From NCBI RefSeq assembly GCF_000384215.1, contig NZ_KB913032.1:4729665-4793664 (forward strand): a stretch of 64,000 nt of DNA, written 5' to 3'. The position numbers and the translations under genes are program-made. The notes beneath the pieces were generated by a model. It searched no databases and was not told where the DNA came from. It saw only the letters and a program-made list of their open reading frames with translations. This DNA comes from Amycolatopsis alba DSM 44262. GTDB taxonomy: Bacteria; Actinomycetota; Actinomycetes; Mycobacteriales; Pseudonocardiaceae. This document shows positions 1-8,639 of this stretch, one piece after another (position 1 is the stretch's first letter; every line of letters begins with the position of its first letter).

Positions 1-966
1 GCTGACCTCGCCGGGGCCTTCGGAGATCGTGATCCGGCAGGCCGACGGCCCCGCGTGCTTCACGACGTTGGTCACCGCCTCCTGGGTGATGCGGTAGACG
101 GAAAGCGCGACACCTTCGGGAAGGTCGTCCACCACCTCTCCGGTCAGCTCGACGCGCACCCCGGCCTGCCCGGCGCGTTCGGCCAGGGTGCGCAGGTCGG
201 CGAGTTTCGGCGCGGGGCCGAGCGCGGCCTCGGGCGTGCCGTCACCGGACCGGAGGACGCCGAGCATCCGCCGGAGTTCGACGAGGGTTTCGCGGCTGGT
301 GAGCTCGATGACCCGCAACGCTTCGCGCGCTTCTTCGGGCTGTTCCTTCGCGACGTGGTTGCCGACGGCCGCCTTGACCGCGATCAGGCTCATGCTGTGC
401 GCGACCACGTCGTGCATTTCGCGGGCGATGCGCAGCCGTTCGTCGGAAACCGCCTGATCGGCCTGGGTTTCGGCGAGCTGGGCCAGATTCGCGCGCCGTT
501 GCCGCGTCATCCAGCCCAGCGCCCACGAGCCGGCCACCCCGCCGCCCGCGAAGGCCGTCGACGCGATCGTGTTCGGCCCGAGCCGCAGGAGCTCGAAGAT
601 CATGACGACGACCAGGCCCAGGCCCATCGCGATCAGCGAACGGGTCCGCGGATGTTCCAGCGCGACGGTGTAGAGGGCGCATCCGGTGGCCAGGAGCGCG
701 GCCGGGCCCAGCCCGTTGCCTGCGAGCAGGGCCGGGATCAAGCTGCCGAGGCCGAGTCCGTAGGCGACCAGGGGCCGGTGACGGCGCAGCGCGATCGCGA
801 TGCCGCTGGCGGCGACCGTCGCCCAGGCGAGCCACATCGGGAGGGCGACGATGAACATCCAGGTCCCCGCGCCGAGGTTCCCGCCGACGGCCACGACGAG
901 TACCAGCGCGAGGAGCGCGTCGATCGTGTTCGCGATCCGGCGGGGGAGCGCCGACGGCTGTTTCAT
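1..966 (-). CDS. NarL-type sensor histidine kinase (3' end outside window)
   Basis: Sensor kinase of a two-component system. It would autophosphorylate on a histidine and pass the phosphate to a NarL/LuxR-type response regulator. From the ATG at 966, 322 residues are visible. Residues 10-150 form several hydrophobic membrane segments. They are followed by a HisKA_3 dimerisation region with EMHDVVAH around His185, and then the start of an HATPase domain (a VTNVVKHAG N-box-like stretch). The frame is open to position 1, so the ATP-binding end and probably the cognate regulator lie to the left. The signal is unknown. The family assignment is firm, the role is not. Confidence 0.9.
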   Translation of the reverse strand, partial: MKQPSALPRRIANTIDALLALVLVVAVGGNLGAGTWMFIVALPMWLAWATVAASGIAIALRRHRPLVAYGLGLGSLIPALLAGNGLGPAALLATGCALYTVALEHPRTRSLIAMGLGLVVVMIFELLRLGPNTIASTAFAGGGVAGSWALGWMTRQRRANLAQLAETQADQAVSDERLRIAREMHDVVAHSMSLIAVKAAVGNHVAKEQPEEAREALRVIELTSRETLVELRRMLGVLRSGDGTPEAALGPAPKLADLRTLAERAGQAGVRVELTGEVVDDLPEGVALSVYRITQEAVTNVVKHAGPSACRITISEGPGEVS

Positions 967-1034
967 ACGGCGAACCTAACCGGACTCGCGGCGTCTCCGC
1001 GTCCATCCGGTGGAGGTCATCCCCTGGGTGGAGA

Positions 1035-1853
1035 TCAGCTTTCGTGCGCCGCCGCGAAGAACTCCTTCAGCTTCTCGCGCCAGCTTCGCAGCGCCTCGGG
1101 AACGACGTCTTCGTGTCCGTCCGGGACGGTTTGCGTCAGCTCGACCATGGTGCCGTCGAGTTCGGAATGGGTGAACTCCCAGCGGACGGTGCCGCCTTGC
1201 GGCAGGGAGAACTCCAGCAGCCGCGGGGGTTCCTCGCGGATGATCGTGCCCACGGGCTTTTCGGCGGCGAGAAGGGCCCAGGCCTCGTCAAGGGGTTTCC
1301 AGACCAGGTCGCGGCGGAAGCGGATCACGGTGCCGTCGCCGGTTTCCAGTACTTCGCCGTCCGCGAGCCCGAACTCCTCGACGTAGGCCTCGATGGGGCC
1401 GGCCCAGTCCTTCGGCCGTTCGTACTCTTCGCCGTCGAGCAGGGCGGTGAGCGCGACAAGGCAGCTGTCCCAGCCGGCGGCGGTGCGGCCCGCCGCGATC
1501 CTGGCGATGGCGGGTTCGCCCCGGCCGAACGTATGCGTGAACAGCAGACGGCTGCCGTCACCTTCCGGGCTGATCTCCCAGCGCAACACGTCGTCGTTCC
1601 AGCTGAACGCGAACACGCGAGGCTTGTCGGCTTCGAGGACCTTGCCCGCTGTCGGGGTCTCTTCGCCCTCGAAGGTGAACTCGATGGTTCCGCCCGGTCG
1701 CAGATCGACGGTGACGGCCGCGGGGAACCACTTCGCGAGCTCCGAAGGCTCGGTGACGGCCCGCCAGACGCGTTCCGGGCGGTGCGCGAGACGGCGTTCG
1801 ATCCGCAGCGCGGGACGTTCTCCGGTGGTTTCCAACCGGGCGCGAGGGTGCAC
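1035..1853 (-). CDS. SRPBCC (AHSA1/START-like) domain protein, two domains
   Basis: 272 residues from a GTG at 1853, chosen because AGGAGG lies five bases upstream. Both halves look like START-fold AHSA1 domains. The first (about residues 15-165) carries RPERVWRAVTEPSELAKWF and a WDSCLVALTALLDG end; the second starts around residue 175 and is shorter. These domains form hydrophobic pockets, but the ligand is unknown here. The gene follows the MarR regulator at 1906-2319 on the same strand after 52 bases, so the two are probably co-transcribed. The MarR-SRPBCC pairing resembles the ArsR-SRPBCC pairing at 5.6-6.4 kb. Confidence 0.85.
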   Translation of the reverse strand: MHPRARLETTGERPALRIERRLAHRPERVWRAVTEPSELAKWFPAAVTVDLRPGGTIEFTFEGEETPTAGKVLEADKPRVFAFSWNDDVLRWEISPEGDGSRLLFTHTFGRGEPAIARIAAGRTAAGWDSCLVALTALLDGEEYERPKDWAGPIEAYVEEFGLADGEVLETGDGTVIRFRRDLVWKPLDEAWALLAAEKPVGTIIREEPPRLLEFSLPQGGTVRWEFTHSELDGTMVELTQTVPDGHEDVVPEALRSWREKLKEFFAAAHES

Positions 1854-1905
1854 GGTTACCTCCTAATGTGCCTCCAGGGGAATATAACCGCAAAGTGATA
1901 TTGGG

Positions 1906-2319
1906 TCAAACGCCGCGAAGTGCCGACACAGCGGCCTTCAGTTCGGGGTCGGCCCCCGCCTTGTCGAGGGCTGATTTCAGGACCTCGTGATACGTCGGCT
2001 CCGTCTCGGCGTGTCGCTTCCGGCCTTCGTGCGTGATGCATGAATAGACGCCCCGGCGGTCGTTCTCGCAGAGATCCCGCTCGGTCAGTCCGGCGAGGTC
2101 GAGGCGGGCGACCATCCGGCTCACGGAACTCTGGTTGAGGCCGATCGCCTCGGCGAGTTCCTGCATGCGCAGGACGCCCTTCTCGTTGGCGGCCAGTTTG
2201 CCGAGCGCGCGGTACTCGGACAGGCCGAGCCCGTGCCTTCGTTGCAGTGCTTTCGCGAGTTCCTGCTCGATGCGGCCGTGCAACGCGACGACGCGACCCC
2301 ATGACGACTCGTCGGTCAT
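1906..2319 (-). CDS. MarR family transcriptional regulator
   Basis: 137-residue winged-helix regulator of usual MarR length. The recognition region reads LAEAIGLNQSSVSRMVARLD, followed by the wing ERDLCENDRRGVYSCIT. Cys84 in the wing area could be redox-active, but this is speculative. It is transcribed divergently from the flavodoxin-fold reductase at 2418 and upstream of the SRPBCC gene. The 98-bp gap between the divergent starts holds inverted repeats suited to a MarR dimer. The likely role is repression of the reductase and of its own operon, relieved by a quinone-like or phenolic ligand; this is inferred from context. Confidence 0.9.
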   Translation of the reverse strand: MTDESSWGRVVALHGRIEQELAKALQRRHGLGLSEYRALGKLAANEKGVLRMQELAEAIGLNQSSVSRMVARLDLAGLTERDLCENDRRGVYSCITHEGRKRHAETEPTYHEVLKSALDKAGADPELKAAVSALRGV

Positions 2320-2350
2320 GGCGACCTCCCTTGGTCCTTGCTTGACAGCA

Positions 2351-2391
2351 GTTTACATGCAGTGCGAACATCTGCTTGTACATACATGTAC
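2351..2391. promoter_or_regulatory. Putative MarR operator in divergent intergenic region
   Basis: Two inverted repeats lie between the divergent MarR and reductase genes. One is a perfect GTACAT-AC-ATGTAC at 2378-2391. The other is an imperfect dyad with arms TTACATGCAG (from 2353) and CTGCTTGTA (to 2380). A TTGACA box is at 2343-2348. The positions suit repression of both genes by the MarR protein. No binding evidence is available. Confidence 0.5.
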
Positions 2392-2417
2392 TTTGCGACG
2401 ATTCGGAGGGGGTCGCC

Positions 2418-2987
2418 ATGAGCGACGAACGCAGCTTTTTGTTCCTGGTCGGCAGTGCACGGGCCGGTGGCAACACGGAGATCCTGGCGAGGCGGGCGGC
2501 GAAGGCCCTGCCGCGTGCCGCCGGGCAGCGGTGGATCCGGACGGCCGAGGTTCCGTTGACGCCCTTCGTCGACCGGAAGCACGACGGCGAAGACCTGATC
2601 CCGCCTGCCGGAAACGAAAGGTTGCTGTTCGACGCGACCATGGCGGCCACGGATCTGGTGATCGCGTCGCCGGTGTACTGGTACAGCGTTTCGGCGTCCG
2701 TGAAGCTGTACTTCGACCACTGGGCGAGCTGGCTGGATCAGCCGGAACTGGATTTCAAGGGGCGGATGCGGGACAAGACCCTGTGGGGTGTGAGCGCGCT
2801 CGCCGAGGCGCCGGAGCAGGCGGAACCGCTGATCGGAACGCTGCGCAAAACCGCCGGATATCTCGGAATGCGGTGGGGTGGGCACTTGCTCGGCAATGGG
2901 AGCCGCCCTGGTGACGTCCTGCTCGACGAGGGAGCGCTCAAGGCGGCCGAGACCTTCTTCACCGGGGCGGACCTCGTGCGCGCCTAG
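2418..2987 (+). CDS. Flavodoxin-fold NAD(P)H-dependent oxidoreductase
   Basis: 189 residues from the ATG at 2418, preceded by a GGAGGGGG ribosome site; a more upstream ATG at 2376 lies in the operator and is rejected. The N-terminus FLFLVGSARAGGNTEILARR is the FMN phosphate-binding loop of the NADPH-dependent FMN reductase/flavodoxin-like family. PVYWYSVSASVKLYFDHW is the typical second conserved block. The enzyme probably reduces quinones or other electrophiles with FMN in the cytosol. It is divergent from a MarR gene, a common arrangement for ligand-induced detoxifying reductases. Confidence 0.85.
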   Translation: MSDERSFLFLVGSARAGGNTEILARRAAKALPRAAGQRWIRTAEVPLTPFVDRKHDGEDLIPPAGNERLLFDATMAATDLVIASPVYWYSVSASVKLYFDHWASWLDQPELDFKGRMRDKTLWGVSALAEAPEQAEPLIGTLRKTAGYLGMRWGGHLLGNGSRPGDVLLDEGALKAAETFFTGADLVRA

Positions 2988-2991
2988 CAGT

Positions 2992-3759
2992 TCAGAGGAT
3001 GTGCACGCCGATGCCGCTCCGGCCGGGCGCGAGTTCGTCGCGCAGGACCAGGCTGTCGTCGTAGTCGCCGCCGTTCTGGTGGCGGAACGGGATCGGGTCC
3101 TGAGTGGACAGTGTCCGCAGGCGCTCCCGTAGTGCTTCCGCGGCGGCGACGTACTCCTCGGCGGAGACGCGGTCGGCGCCGCAGATCGTCAGCGGGGGAA
3201 GGACGGACATCCCCGCGTACCACAGTGTTCCGTGCTGCAGAGGGAAAAGGAGGTCGTTGATTTCGCCGTTCACGCCACGCGGTCCGATGGTGGCTTCCGG
3301 TGCGCCCGCGGTCAGCACGACCATGGCGCGTTTTCCGGCCAGGGCGCCTTCGCCGTAGCGGGCTGTCCGGCCGTCGGGCCGCTGAACGCCGTACGCGAAT
3401 CCCTTGACGAAGACACGGTCGAACCAGCCCTTGAGGATGGCGGGCATTCCGTACCACCACAAAGGGAACTGGACGATCACAGCGTCAGCCCACGCCAGCT
3501 TTTCCTGTTCGGCGCGGATGTCGGCGCTGAGTTCGCCGGTCCGGAAGGCGTTCTTCGACGTCGAGCCGACGATCAGCCGATCGCTTTCGGCGGCCGAGCC
3601 GAAGTCGTCGGCGTCGACGACGGGGTTCCACTTCATCGCGTACAGGTCGGATTCCCGGACTTCGTCGCCTCGCTCGCGGAGGGTGTGCACGCCTTCGTCG
3701 CGCAGCGAGCCGCCGAGGGAACGGGGTTCAGGGTGGGCGAAGATCCACAGCACGTTCAT
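2992..3759 (-). CDS. NAD(P)H quinone reductase, flavodoxin-like (NQO1/KefF type)
   Basis: 255 residues from ATG 3759. The N-terminus NVLWIFAHPEPRSLGGSL is the FMN site of the NAD(P)H dehydrogenase (quinone) family, and QFPLWWYGMPAILKGWFDRV is its signature second block. GAPEATIGPRG and PLQHGTLWYAGM are the later conserved parts. The expected reaction is two-electron reduction of quinones using FAD or FMN. The gene ends four bases after the convergent reductase at 2418-2987 and starts divergently from the GlxA-type regulator, its probable controller. The ribosome site (GGTGAGGAG) abuts the start, so a slightly different start is possible. Confidence 0.85.
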   Translation of the reverse strand: MNVLWIFAHPEPRSLGGSLRDEGVHTLRERGDEVRESDLYAMKWNPVVDADDFGSAAESDRLIVGSTSKNAFRTGELSADIRAEQEKLAWADAVIVQFPLWWYGMPAILKGWFDRVFVKGFAYGVQRPDGRTARYGEGALAGKRAMVVLTAGAPEATIGPRGVNGEINDLLFPLQHGTLWYAGMSVLPPLTICGADRVSAEEYVAAAEALRERLRTLSTQDPIPFRHQNGGDYDDSLVLRDELAPGRSGIGVHIL

Positions 3760-3829
3760 CTCCTCACCGTCTCGTGGCCGGATAGTCGGCGCGAGTGGCC
3801 CGATGGCCAACATGTGCAAGAATCAAGCC

Positions 3830-4813
3830 ATGGGCTCTTTCGTGCACCCCGGTCGTCACCGGGTCGCCGTGCTGGTCCGGCACGGGATGCTGGTGATGGA
3901 GCTGGGCATCGTCACCCGGCTGTTCGGCACGGCCAAAGCGGCCGACGGCGAGCGGCTCTACGAAGTCGTCACCTGCACACCGGAGCCAGGGCAGATCCGG
4001 ACCGACGCCGATGTCACCATCTCGGTCCCGGCCGGTCCGGAAGTCCTGGCCGAGGCCGACACCGTCGTCATCCCGGCGTCGTCCACCGAGTACGAGCCGA
4101 CCGGGCAGGACCTCACCGAACCGCTCGCGAGGGCCTTGGAGCTGATCCGGCCGGACGCCAGGATCGCGTCGATCTGCACGGGTGCCTTCGTGCTCGCCGC
4201 CGCCGGCCTGCTCGACGGCCGGAAGGCGACCACGCACTGGCGCTCGGCACTGGACTTCCAGGCGAAGTTCCCGAAGGTCGCCCTCGATCCCAATGTGCTC
4301 TACACCGACGACGGGAACGTGTTGACCGCGGCGGGTGTCGCGTCCGGTATCGATCTCTGCCTGCACATGATCCGCTGCGACCACGGTGCCGCCGTCGCGA
4401 ACGAGGTCGCGCGGGGAACGGTCGTCTCGCCGCACCGGGAGGGCGGGCAGGCGCAGTTCATCCGGCGTCCGGTGCCGGAACCGCAGTCCTCGTCGACGGC
4501 GACCGCGCGGACCTGGGCGCTGGAGAACCTCGACCGGCCGCTGACTTTGCGCGAGCTCGCGGCGAAAGAGGCGATGAGCACGAGGACGTTCACCCGGCGG
4601 TTCCGCGACGAGGTCGGGATCTCGGCATTGCAATGGCTGACCCAGCAGCGGATCGAACGGGCCCGTCAGCTGCTCGAAGAGACCGATCTGCCGGTGGACA
4701 AGGTCGCCGCCGAGGCTGGTTTCGGCACCGCCGCGTCACTGCGTCAGCACCTGCAAGCGGCCTTGGGGGTCTCGCCGAGCGCGTACCGGAATACGTTCCG
4801 CGAGGCCGTCTAG
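3830..4813 (+). CDS. GlxA-type AraC family regulator with DJ-1/PfpI domain
   Basis: 327 residues from ATG 3830; in-frame ATGs at 3803 and 3812 are alternatives. The N-terminal 180 residues form a DJ-1/PfpI class I glutamine-amidotransferase-like domain, with SICTGAFVLAAAGLLDGRKATTHW around the nucleophile-elbow cysteine. The C-terminal 100 residues carry two AraC helix-turn-helix motifs (LTLRELAAKEAMSTRTFTRR and VDKVAAEAGFGTAASLRQHL). It is divergent from the quinone reductase at 2992-3759, which it probably regulates. The effector is unknown. Confidence 0.9.
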   Translation: MGSFVHPGRHRVAVLVRHGMLVMELGIVTRLFGTAKAADGERLYEVVTCTPEPGQIRTDADVTISVPAGPEVLAEADTVVIPASSTEYEPTGQDLTEPLARALELIRPDARIASICTGAFVLAAAGLLDGRKATTHWRSALDFQAKFPKVALDPNVLYTDDGNVLTAAGVASGIDLCLHMIRCDHGAAVANEVARGTVVSPHREGGQAQFIRRPVPEPQSSSTATARTWALENLDRPLTLRELAAKEAMSTRTFTRRFRDEVGISALQWLTQQRIERARQLLEETDLPVDKVAAEAGFGTAASLRQHLQAALGVSPSAYRNTFREAV

Positions 4814-4874
4814 GAGACGACCCGAGTGCTGACCTCCTGGTAACTTACCCAGAAATAAGTTCCGGAGGTGGTCA

Positions 4875-5573
4875 GTGAAGGCCCTCAAGTTCGCCGAACG
4901 AGTGTTGTTCGGCGCCGCCGCGATCGGCACGGTGTATTCCGCCAGGACGGGCAATCGGAAACTGCAGCTGGTGGCCAAACCCGCCGCCGTGCCGGTGCTC
5001 GCGGCCAGGGTCGCGCGTGCGCGAGGGCTCGCGCCGGGAGAGAAGGGCCTGCTCGTCGCCGCACTGGTCGCGGCCGGGGCGGGCGACCACTTCATGGGCA
5101 GGTCCGACGAGGACGGCGAGCTGATCAAGGGCGCGACGTCGTTCGGCGCGATGCAGGTGCTGTACTCCGTGCTGCTGTGGCGTCGCGGTGCTCGTCCGCG
5201 GGCCGCGACCGCGCCGCCCCGGCTCGGAGCGTGGGCGGCCGCCGCGGTGGCGATGGCACTGCCGAAGCCGTCTCCGGTGTCTTCGGTGCTTTCGGCCTAC
5301 GGAGGTCTGCTGAGTACGACGTCGACCCTCGCGGCAGACCCGGTCTTGGCGCCGAAGGCCAAGGTCTCGGGCGGCATGGTGGTCCCGTCGGGGGACCGCC
5401 GGACCTGGATCGCCGCGGGCGCGCTGCTGTTCTCCGCGTCGGACCTGGCGATCCTGATCCGTCGCAACTTCGTCACCAGCGAGCGAGTGCGGGCCAATCT
5501 CGAGACTTTCGTGCTGACTTCGTACCTCGCCTCGCAGTGGCTGCTCGTCGAAGGCATGACAGCGGAAGACTAG
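4875..5573 (+). CDS. YhhN family (lysoplasmalogenase-like) membrane protein
   Basis: 232 residues starting at GTG just after GGAGGTGGT. It has about seven to eight hydrophobic segments. YhhN-like conserved elements are LQLVAKPAAVPVLA near the N-terminus, AGAGDHFMG with an acidic pair in the middle, and ALLFSASDLAILI near the C-terminus. The family includes TMEM86-type lysoplasmalogenases, in which intramembrane acidic residues are catalytic. Plasmalogen hydrolysis in this organism is unproven. No operon partner is evident; the next gene has its own promoter. Confidence 0.75.
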   Translation: MKALKFAERVLFGAAAIGTVYSARTGNRKLQLVAKPAAVPVLAARVARARGLAPGEKGLLVAALVAAGAGDHFMGRSDEDGELIKGATSFGAMQVLYSVLLWRRGARPRAATAPPRLGAWAAAAVAMALPKPSPVSSVLSAYGGLLSTTSTLAADPVLAPKAKVSGGMVVPSGDRRTWIAAGALLFSASDLAILIRRNFVTSERVRANLETFVLTSYLASQWLLVEGMTAED

Positions 5574-5589
5574 AAAGTTAAGGACTTAC

Positions 5590-5618
5590 TTGACTATTGC
5601 TCTGCGTGGGCGCATAGT
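5590..5618 (+). promoter_or_regulatory. Leaderless promoter of the ArsR-SRPBCC operon
   Basis: TTGACT at 5590-5595 and CATAGT at 5613-5618 are separated by 17 bp. The predicted transcription start falls at about 5625-5626, which is the GTG start codon of the ArsR gene. A repeated AGTTAAG (5576-5582 and 5616-5622) could be part of an autoregulatory ArsR operator. Confidence 0.6.
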
Positions 5619-5625
5619 TAAGCAT

Positions 5626-5958
5626 GTGCCTAACCAACGGATGGATCAGGTGTTCAAGGCGCTGTCCGACGGGACGCGCCGCGAGATGATCGAGCGCCTC
5701 ACATGGGGCCCCGCCTCGGTGGGGGAGCTCGCTCAGCCGTTGTCGATGTCGCTGCCCGCCGTGATGCAGCACCTCCAGGTGCTCGAAGCCTGCGGGCTCG
5801 TCCGGTCGGAGAAGGCGGGCCGCGTGCGGACCTGTCATCTCGAACCGGACGGCCTGCGGATGGCCGAGGACTGGCTCGGCGGGCAGCGCACCGGCTGGGA
5901 ACACCGGCTCGACCGTCTTGGTGGCTTTCTGAACACCGACGAAGGGAAACGGTCATGA
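5626..5958 (+). CDS. ArsR family transcriptional regulator
   Basis: 110-residue winged-helix repressor. The start is taken as GTG 5626; an in-frame TTG at 5590 is really the -35 box. FKALSDGTRREMIERL opens the domain, and LSMSLPAVMQHLQVLEACGLV is the recognition helix region. No cysteine metal site (CxC) is present, so it probably does not sense metals. It overlaps the following SRPBCC gene by four bases (ATGA). This is the well-known ArsR-AHSA1 pair, in which the regulator controls its START-fold partner. Confidence 0.9.
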   Translation: MPNQRMDQVFKALSDGTRREMIERLTWGPASVGELAQPLSMSLPAVMQHLQVLEACGLVRSEKAGRVRTCHLEPDGLRMAEDWLGGQRTGWEHRLDRLGGFLNTDEGKRS

Positions 5959-6395
5959 CCGTCAAGCACGCCACTTTCACCCTCGAACGCGTCTACCCCG
6001 TGTCGCCGGAGCGCGTTTTCGCGGCCTGGGCCGACCCCGCCGCGAAAGCCGGCTGGTTCACCGTGCCCGGCGGTGGGCACTCCCTGGACTTTCGCGTCGG
6101 CGGCCGGGAGGTCACCAGCGGTCCTCCCGATGACGGAAAGGGGATGGTCTTCGACGCGCGCTACGAGGACATCGCCGAGAACGAGCGGATCGTCTACTCG
6201 GGGACGCTCTCCGCGAACGACGTCCTCGCGACCGTGTCGGTCACGACGGTGCTGCTCGAAGCCGAAGGCGACGGCACCCGGCTGACGCTGATCGAACAGG
6301 GCACTTTCCTTGACGGGCAGGAAGAACCGAGCTGGCGGGAACAGGGCACCGGAACCTGGCTCGACAACCTGGGAAAGGTTTTTTCGGCAGTATGA
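5955..6395 (+). CDS. SRPBCC (AHSA1-like) domain protein
   Basis: 146 residues from ATG 5955, overlapping the ArsR stop. RVYPVSPERVFAAWADPAAK and the Trp-rich C-terminal EEPSWREQGTGTWLDNL are typical of the AHSA1/YndB-type START fold. It is translationally coupled to ArsR. It probably binds a hydrophobic small molecule. No enzymatic residues can be assigned. Confidence 0.88.
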   Translation: MTVKHATFTLERVYPVSPERVFAAWADPAAKAGWFTVPGGGHSLDFRVGGREVTSGPPDDGKGMVFDARYEDIAENERIVYSGTLSANDVLATVSVTTVLLEAEGDGTRLTLIEQGTFLDGQEEPSWREQGTGTWLDNLGKVFSAV

Positions 6396-6399
6396 AAAC

Positions 6400-8154
6400 A
6401 TGCTGACCGCTGAGCTGATCGTCGACCACCGTGTCCCGTCGGAACCCGCGCTGTCCCCGGATGGACACCGGATCGCGTACCAGGTCGAGGCTGTCGCCAA
6501 AGGCGCCCCCGAGATCTGGCTCGCGGACAGCGGTGGAGAGCCTCGGAAGCTGGCCGAGGGAACTTCGCCGAAATGGTCGTCGGAATCCCTCTACTTCCTG
6601 CGGGACGGCAAGGTCCACACGGTGGACGGACCGCTGTTCGCCTGGGAGAGTGAGATCACCGCGTTCGTCCCGATGCGCGACCGGATCGTGTTCATCGCCG
6701 AGGACGAGACGCCGGTCACGGACATCTGGGTCTGGAGCGAAAGCGTCCGCCCGGCGCGGCTGCGGAGCTTCGACCCGAAGACCGGCGAAATCACCACACT
6801 GATCGAAGACCACGTGGTCGAGTTCGCAGGTCGTCAGGACGAAGAGGCGCTCGCCGTCCTCACCTGGCGGACGCCCGAACTCGACCCCGGCGGGCTCGAA
6901 CCCCGGCTTTCCTTGCTGGACCTGGAAACCGGGGAACGGCGAGATCTCGGGAAGACCTCGTTCGAGGCCGAGAACCCGGTCTGGTGGCGGGATGGCGACA
7001 GCTGGCACGTCGCGTATCTCGCGACACCGGAGAAGGTGGGTGGCCGGAGGGTTTTCGACGTTCCCGTGGAAACGGGGGAGCATCGGAACCTGACACCGGA
7101 ATCGGCTTGCCCGATCAGGCTCGCGCAGGTCGATTCCGGCGCTCCGCTGATGCTCGTCGCCGTCGGGCTCGACACCGCCCTGTATCGGCTCGGGTCCGGC
7201 GAGGTTTCGCTCTGGCGCGGTCAAGCGGACGCGCTCGCTTCGAACGGCGAGATCGTGGCCATCGTGCGGAGCACCGCCCATCATCCGAAGAACATCCACA
7301 GTGGACCTTTGGGTGGAGCTTTGACACGAGTCGGTGACCTGGTGCCGGAGTTCGCCGGGATCACCTGGGGATCGCAGGAACGTTTGTCCTACCAGGCTTT
7401 CGATGGCCTCACCCTGGACGGTCTCCTCGTCCTCCCGCCGGGGAAGACGCGGGAAGACGGACCTTTCTCCCTGATCACGATCCCGCACGGCGGACCGTAC
7501 GACCGGCACGCGGACGGGTTCCGGCTCGGCTGGTTCCCGTCCGCGCAATGGCTGGCGTCGGCGGGGCACGCCGTCTTCCTGCCGAATCCCCGTGGGGGAC
7601 AAGGGCATGGCCACGAGTTCGCCGCTGCGGTCGCCGGACGGGTCGGCCTCGAAGAATGGAGGGACATCGAAACCGGGATCGACCTCCTTGTCGCCGAAGG
7701 GGTCGCCGATCCGGACCGGCTGGGGATCGCGGGCGGGAGTCACGGCGGGTTCATGACGGCCTGGGCGGTCGGGCAGACCAGCCGGTTCAAGGCGGCCCTG
7801 ATGGTGGCCGGGATCTGCGACTGGGGGATGCTCGCCGGGACCGGCGAATTCGGTCCGTACGATGCCATCCTCGGCGGAAGTACCGGCTGGGAAGGGGAAG
7901 GCCCGCACCGGCACGATCGGCTGAGCCCGATCTCCTACGCGTCGAAGATCGAGACCCCCGTGCTGATCGCGCACGGTGCGGACGACACGAACGTCCCGTT
8001 GTCCCAGGCGGAATACTTCCACCGTGCGCTACGGCACTTCGGCGTCGAACACGACCTCGTCGTCTACCCCGGCGAAGGGCATTCGTTCCGCAAGCGGGAA
8101 AACCAGCTGGATCTGCTTCGCCGCATGCACGAGTGGTTCGCGCGTTTGCTTTAG
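6400..8154 (+). CDS. S9 family peptidase (acylaminoacyl/dipeptidyl peptidase-like)
   Basis: 584 residues from ATG 6400. The N-terminal 350 residues resemble a seven-bladed WD/Kelch-like propeller (repeated LSPDGHRIAY-type strands). The C-terminal alpha/beta hydrolase domain has the oxyanion HGGPYDRHADG, the nucleophile elbow GGSHGG with Ser447, Asp at 528/529 in HGADDTNVP, and His561 in GEGHSF. This is the complete catalytic triad of prolyl-oligopeptidase-family enzymes. No signal peptide is seen, so it is likely cytosolic and acts on small peptides. It starts four bases after the SRPBCC stop and may be read through from the ArsR promoter. Confidence 0.92.
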   Translation: MLTAELIVDHRVPSEPALSPDGHRIAYQVEAVAKGAPEIWLADSGGEPRKLAEGTSPKWSSESLYFLRDGKVHTVDGPLFAWESEITAFVPMRDRIVFIAEDETPVTDIWVWSESVRPARLRSFDPKTGEITTLIEDHVVEFAGRQDEEALAVLTWRTPELDPGGLEPRLSLLDLETGERRDLGKTSFEAENPVWWRDGDSWHVAYLATPEKVGGRRVFDVPVETGEHRNLTPESACPIRLAQVDSGAPLMLVAVGLDTALYRLGSGEVSLWRGQADALASNGEIVAIVRSTAHHPKNIHSGPLGGALTRVGDLVPEFAGITWGSQERLSYQAFDGLTLDGLLVLPPGKTREDGPFSLITIPHGGPYDRHADGFRLGWFPSAQWLASAGHAVFLPNPRGGQGHGHEFAAAVAGRVGLEEWRDIETGIDLLVAEGVADPDRLGIAGGSHGGFMTAWAVGQTSRFKAALMVAGICDWGMLAGTGEFGPYDAILGGSTGWEGEGPHRHDRLSPISYASKIETPVLIAHGADDTNVPLSQAEYFHRALRHFGVEHDLVVYPGEGHSFRKRENQLDLLRRMHEWFARLL

Positions 8155-8585
8155 CTCCACTCGGTCTGCGGCTGTCCGGGGATGTGCGTGCCGAAAGTCC
8201 ATTCGTAGCCTTCGAGATCGTCGACGCGGCAGCGGTAGTTGCCCCATTCGGTCTTCTCCGGCTTCCAGACCGGCGTCGTACCGGCCTCGATGGCGGAGGC
8301 GAAAACGGCGTCCACGGCCTCTTGCGTCGGAAGACCGACGTAGAGGCCGTGGCCGACCGTTTCCCCCTTGCGGGTCGCGCGGTCGTAGTCCTCCTCCGCG
8401 CTGAACACGATGATGGAGGCTCCGCCGAGCCGCAGTTCCGAATGCTGGATCAGGCCCTTGTCGTCCGGGTATTCCATGACGGTTTCGAAGCCGAAGGCGC
8501 GTTCGAGCCAGCGGAGCGCCTTCGCGGCGTCGCGGTAGGCGAGGTAGGAGTGGAGAGAAGCGAGGCGTTCCTGGGTTTCGGTCAT
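8151..8585 (-). CDS. VOC family protein (glyoxalase/bleomycin-resistance fold)
   Basis: 144 residues from ATG 8585. LHSYLAYRDAAKALRWLERA is the first beta-alpha unit of a vicinal-oxygen-chelate domain. HSELRLGGASIIVFSAEED and YRCRVDDLEGYEWTFGTH are the second half, ending in the usual E-W-x-F signature. It probably binds a small molecule; metal ligands cannot be assigned with confidence. It is convergent with, and overlaps by four bases, the S9 peptidase. The substrate is unknown. Confidence 0.85.
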   Translation of the reverse strand: MTETQERLASLHSYLAYRDAAKALRWLERAFGFETVMEYPDDKGLIQHSELRLGGASIIVFSAEEDYDRATRKGETVGHGLYVGLPTQEAVDAVFASAIEAGTTPVWKPEKTEWGNYRCRVDDLEGYEWTFGTHIPGQPQTEWS

Positions 8586-8639
8586 GGGCACAGCTTCGCA
8601 ACCGATGCGGACAGCCACGGTCCTCGATTCTTTTCGGCG

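Noticed and set aside
55..1386. Long plus-strand reading frame opposite the sensor kinase and SRPBCC gene
   Set aside because: Arg/Gly/Pro-rich shadow of two good minus-strand genes in high-GC DNA; no ribosome site or family.
5590..5625. TTG start giving a longer ArsR protein
   Set aside because: The TTG is the -35 box TTGACT of a well-placed promoter; the GTG at 5626 fits a leaderless start.
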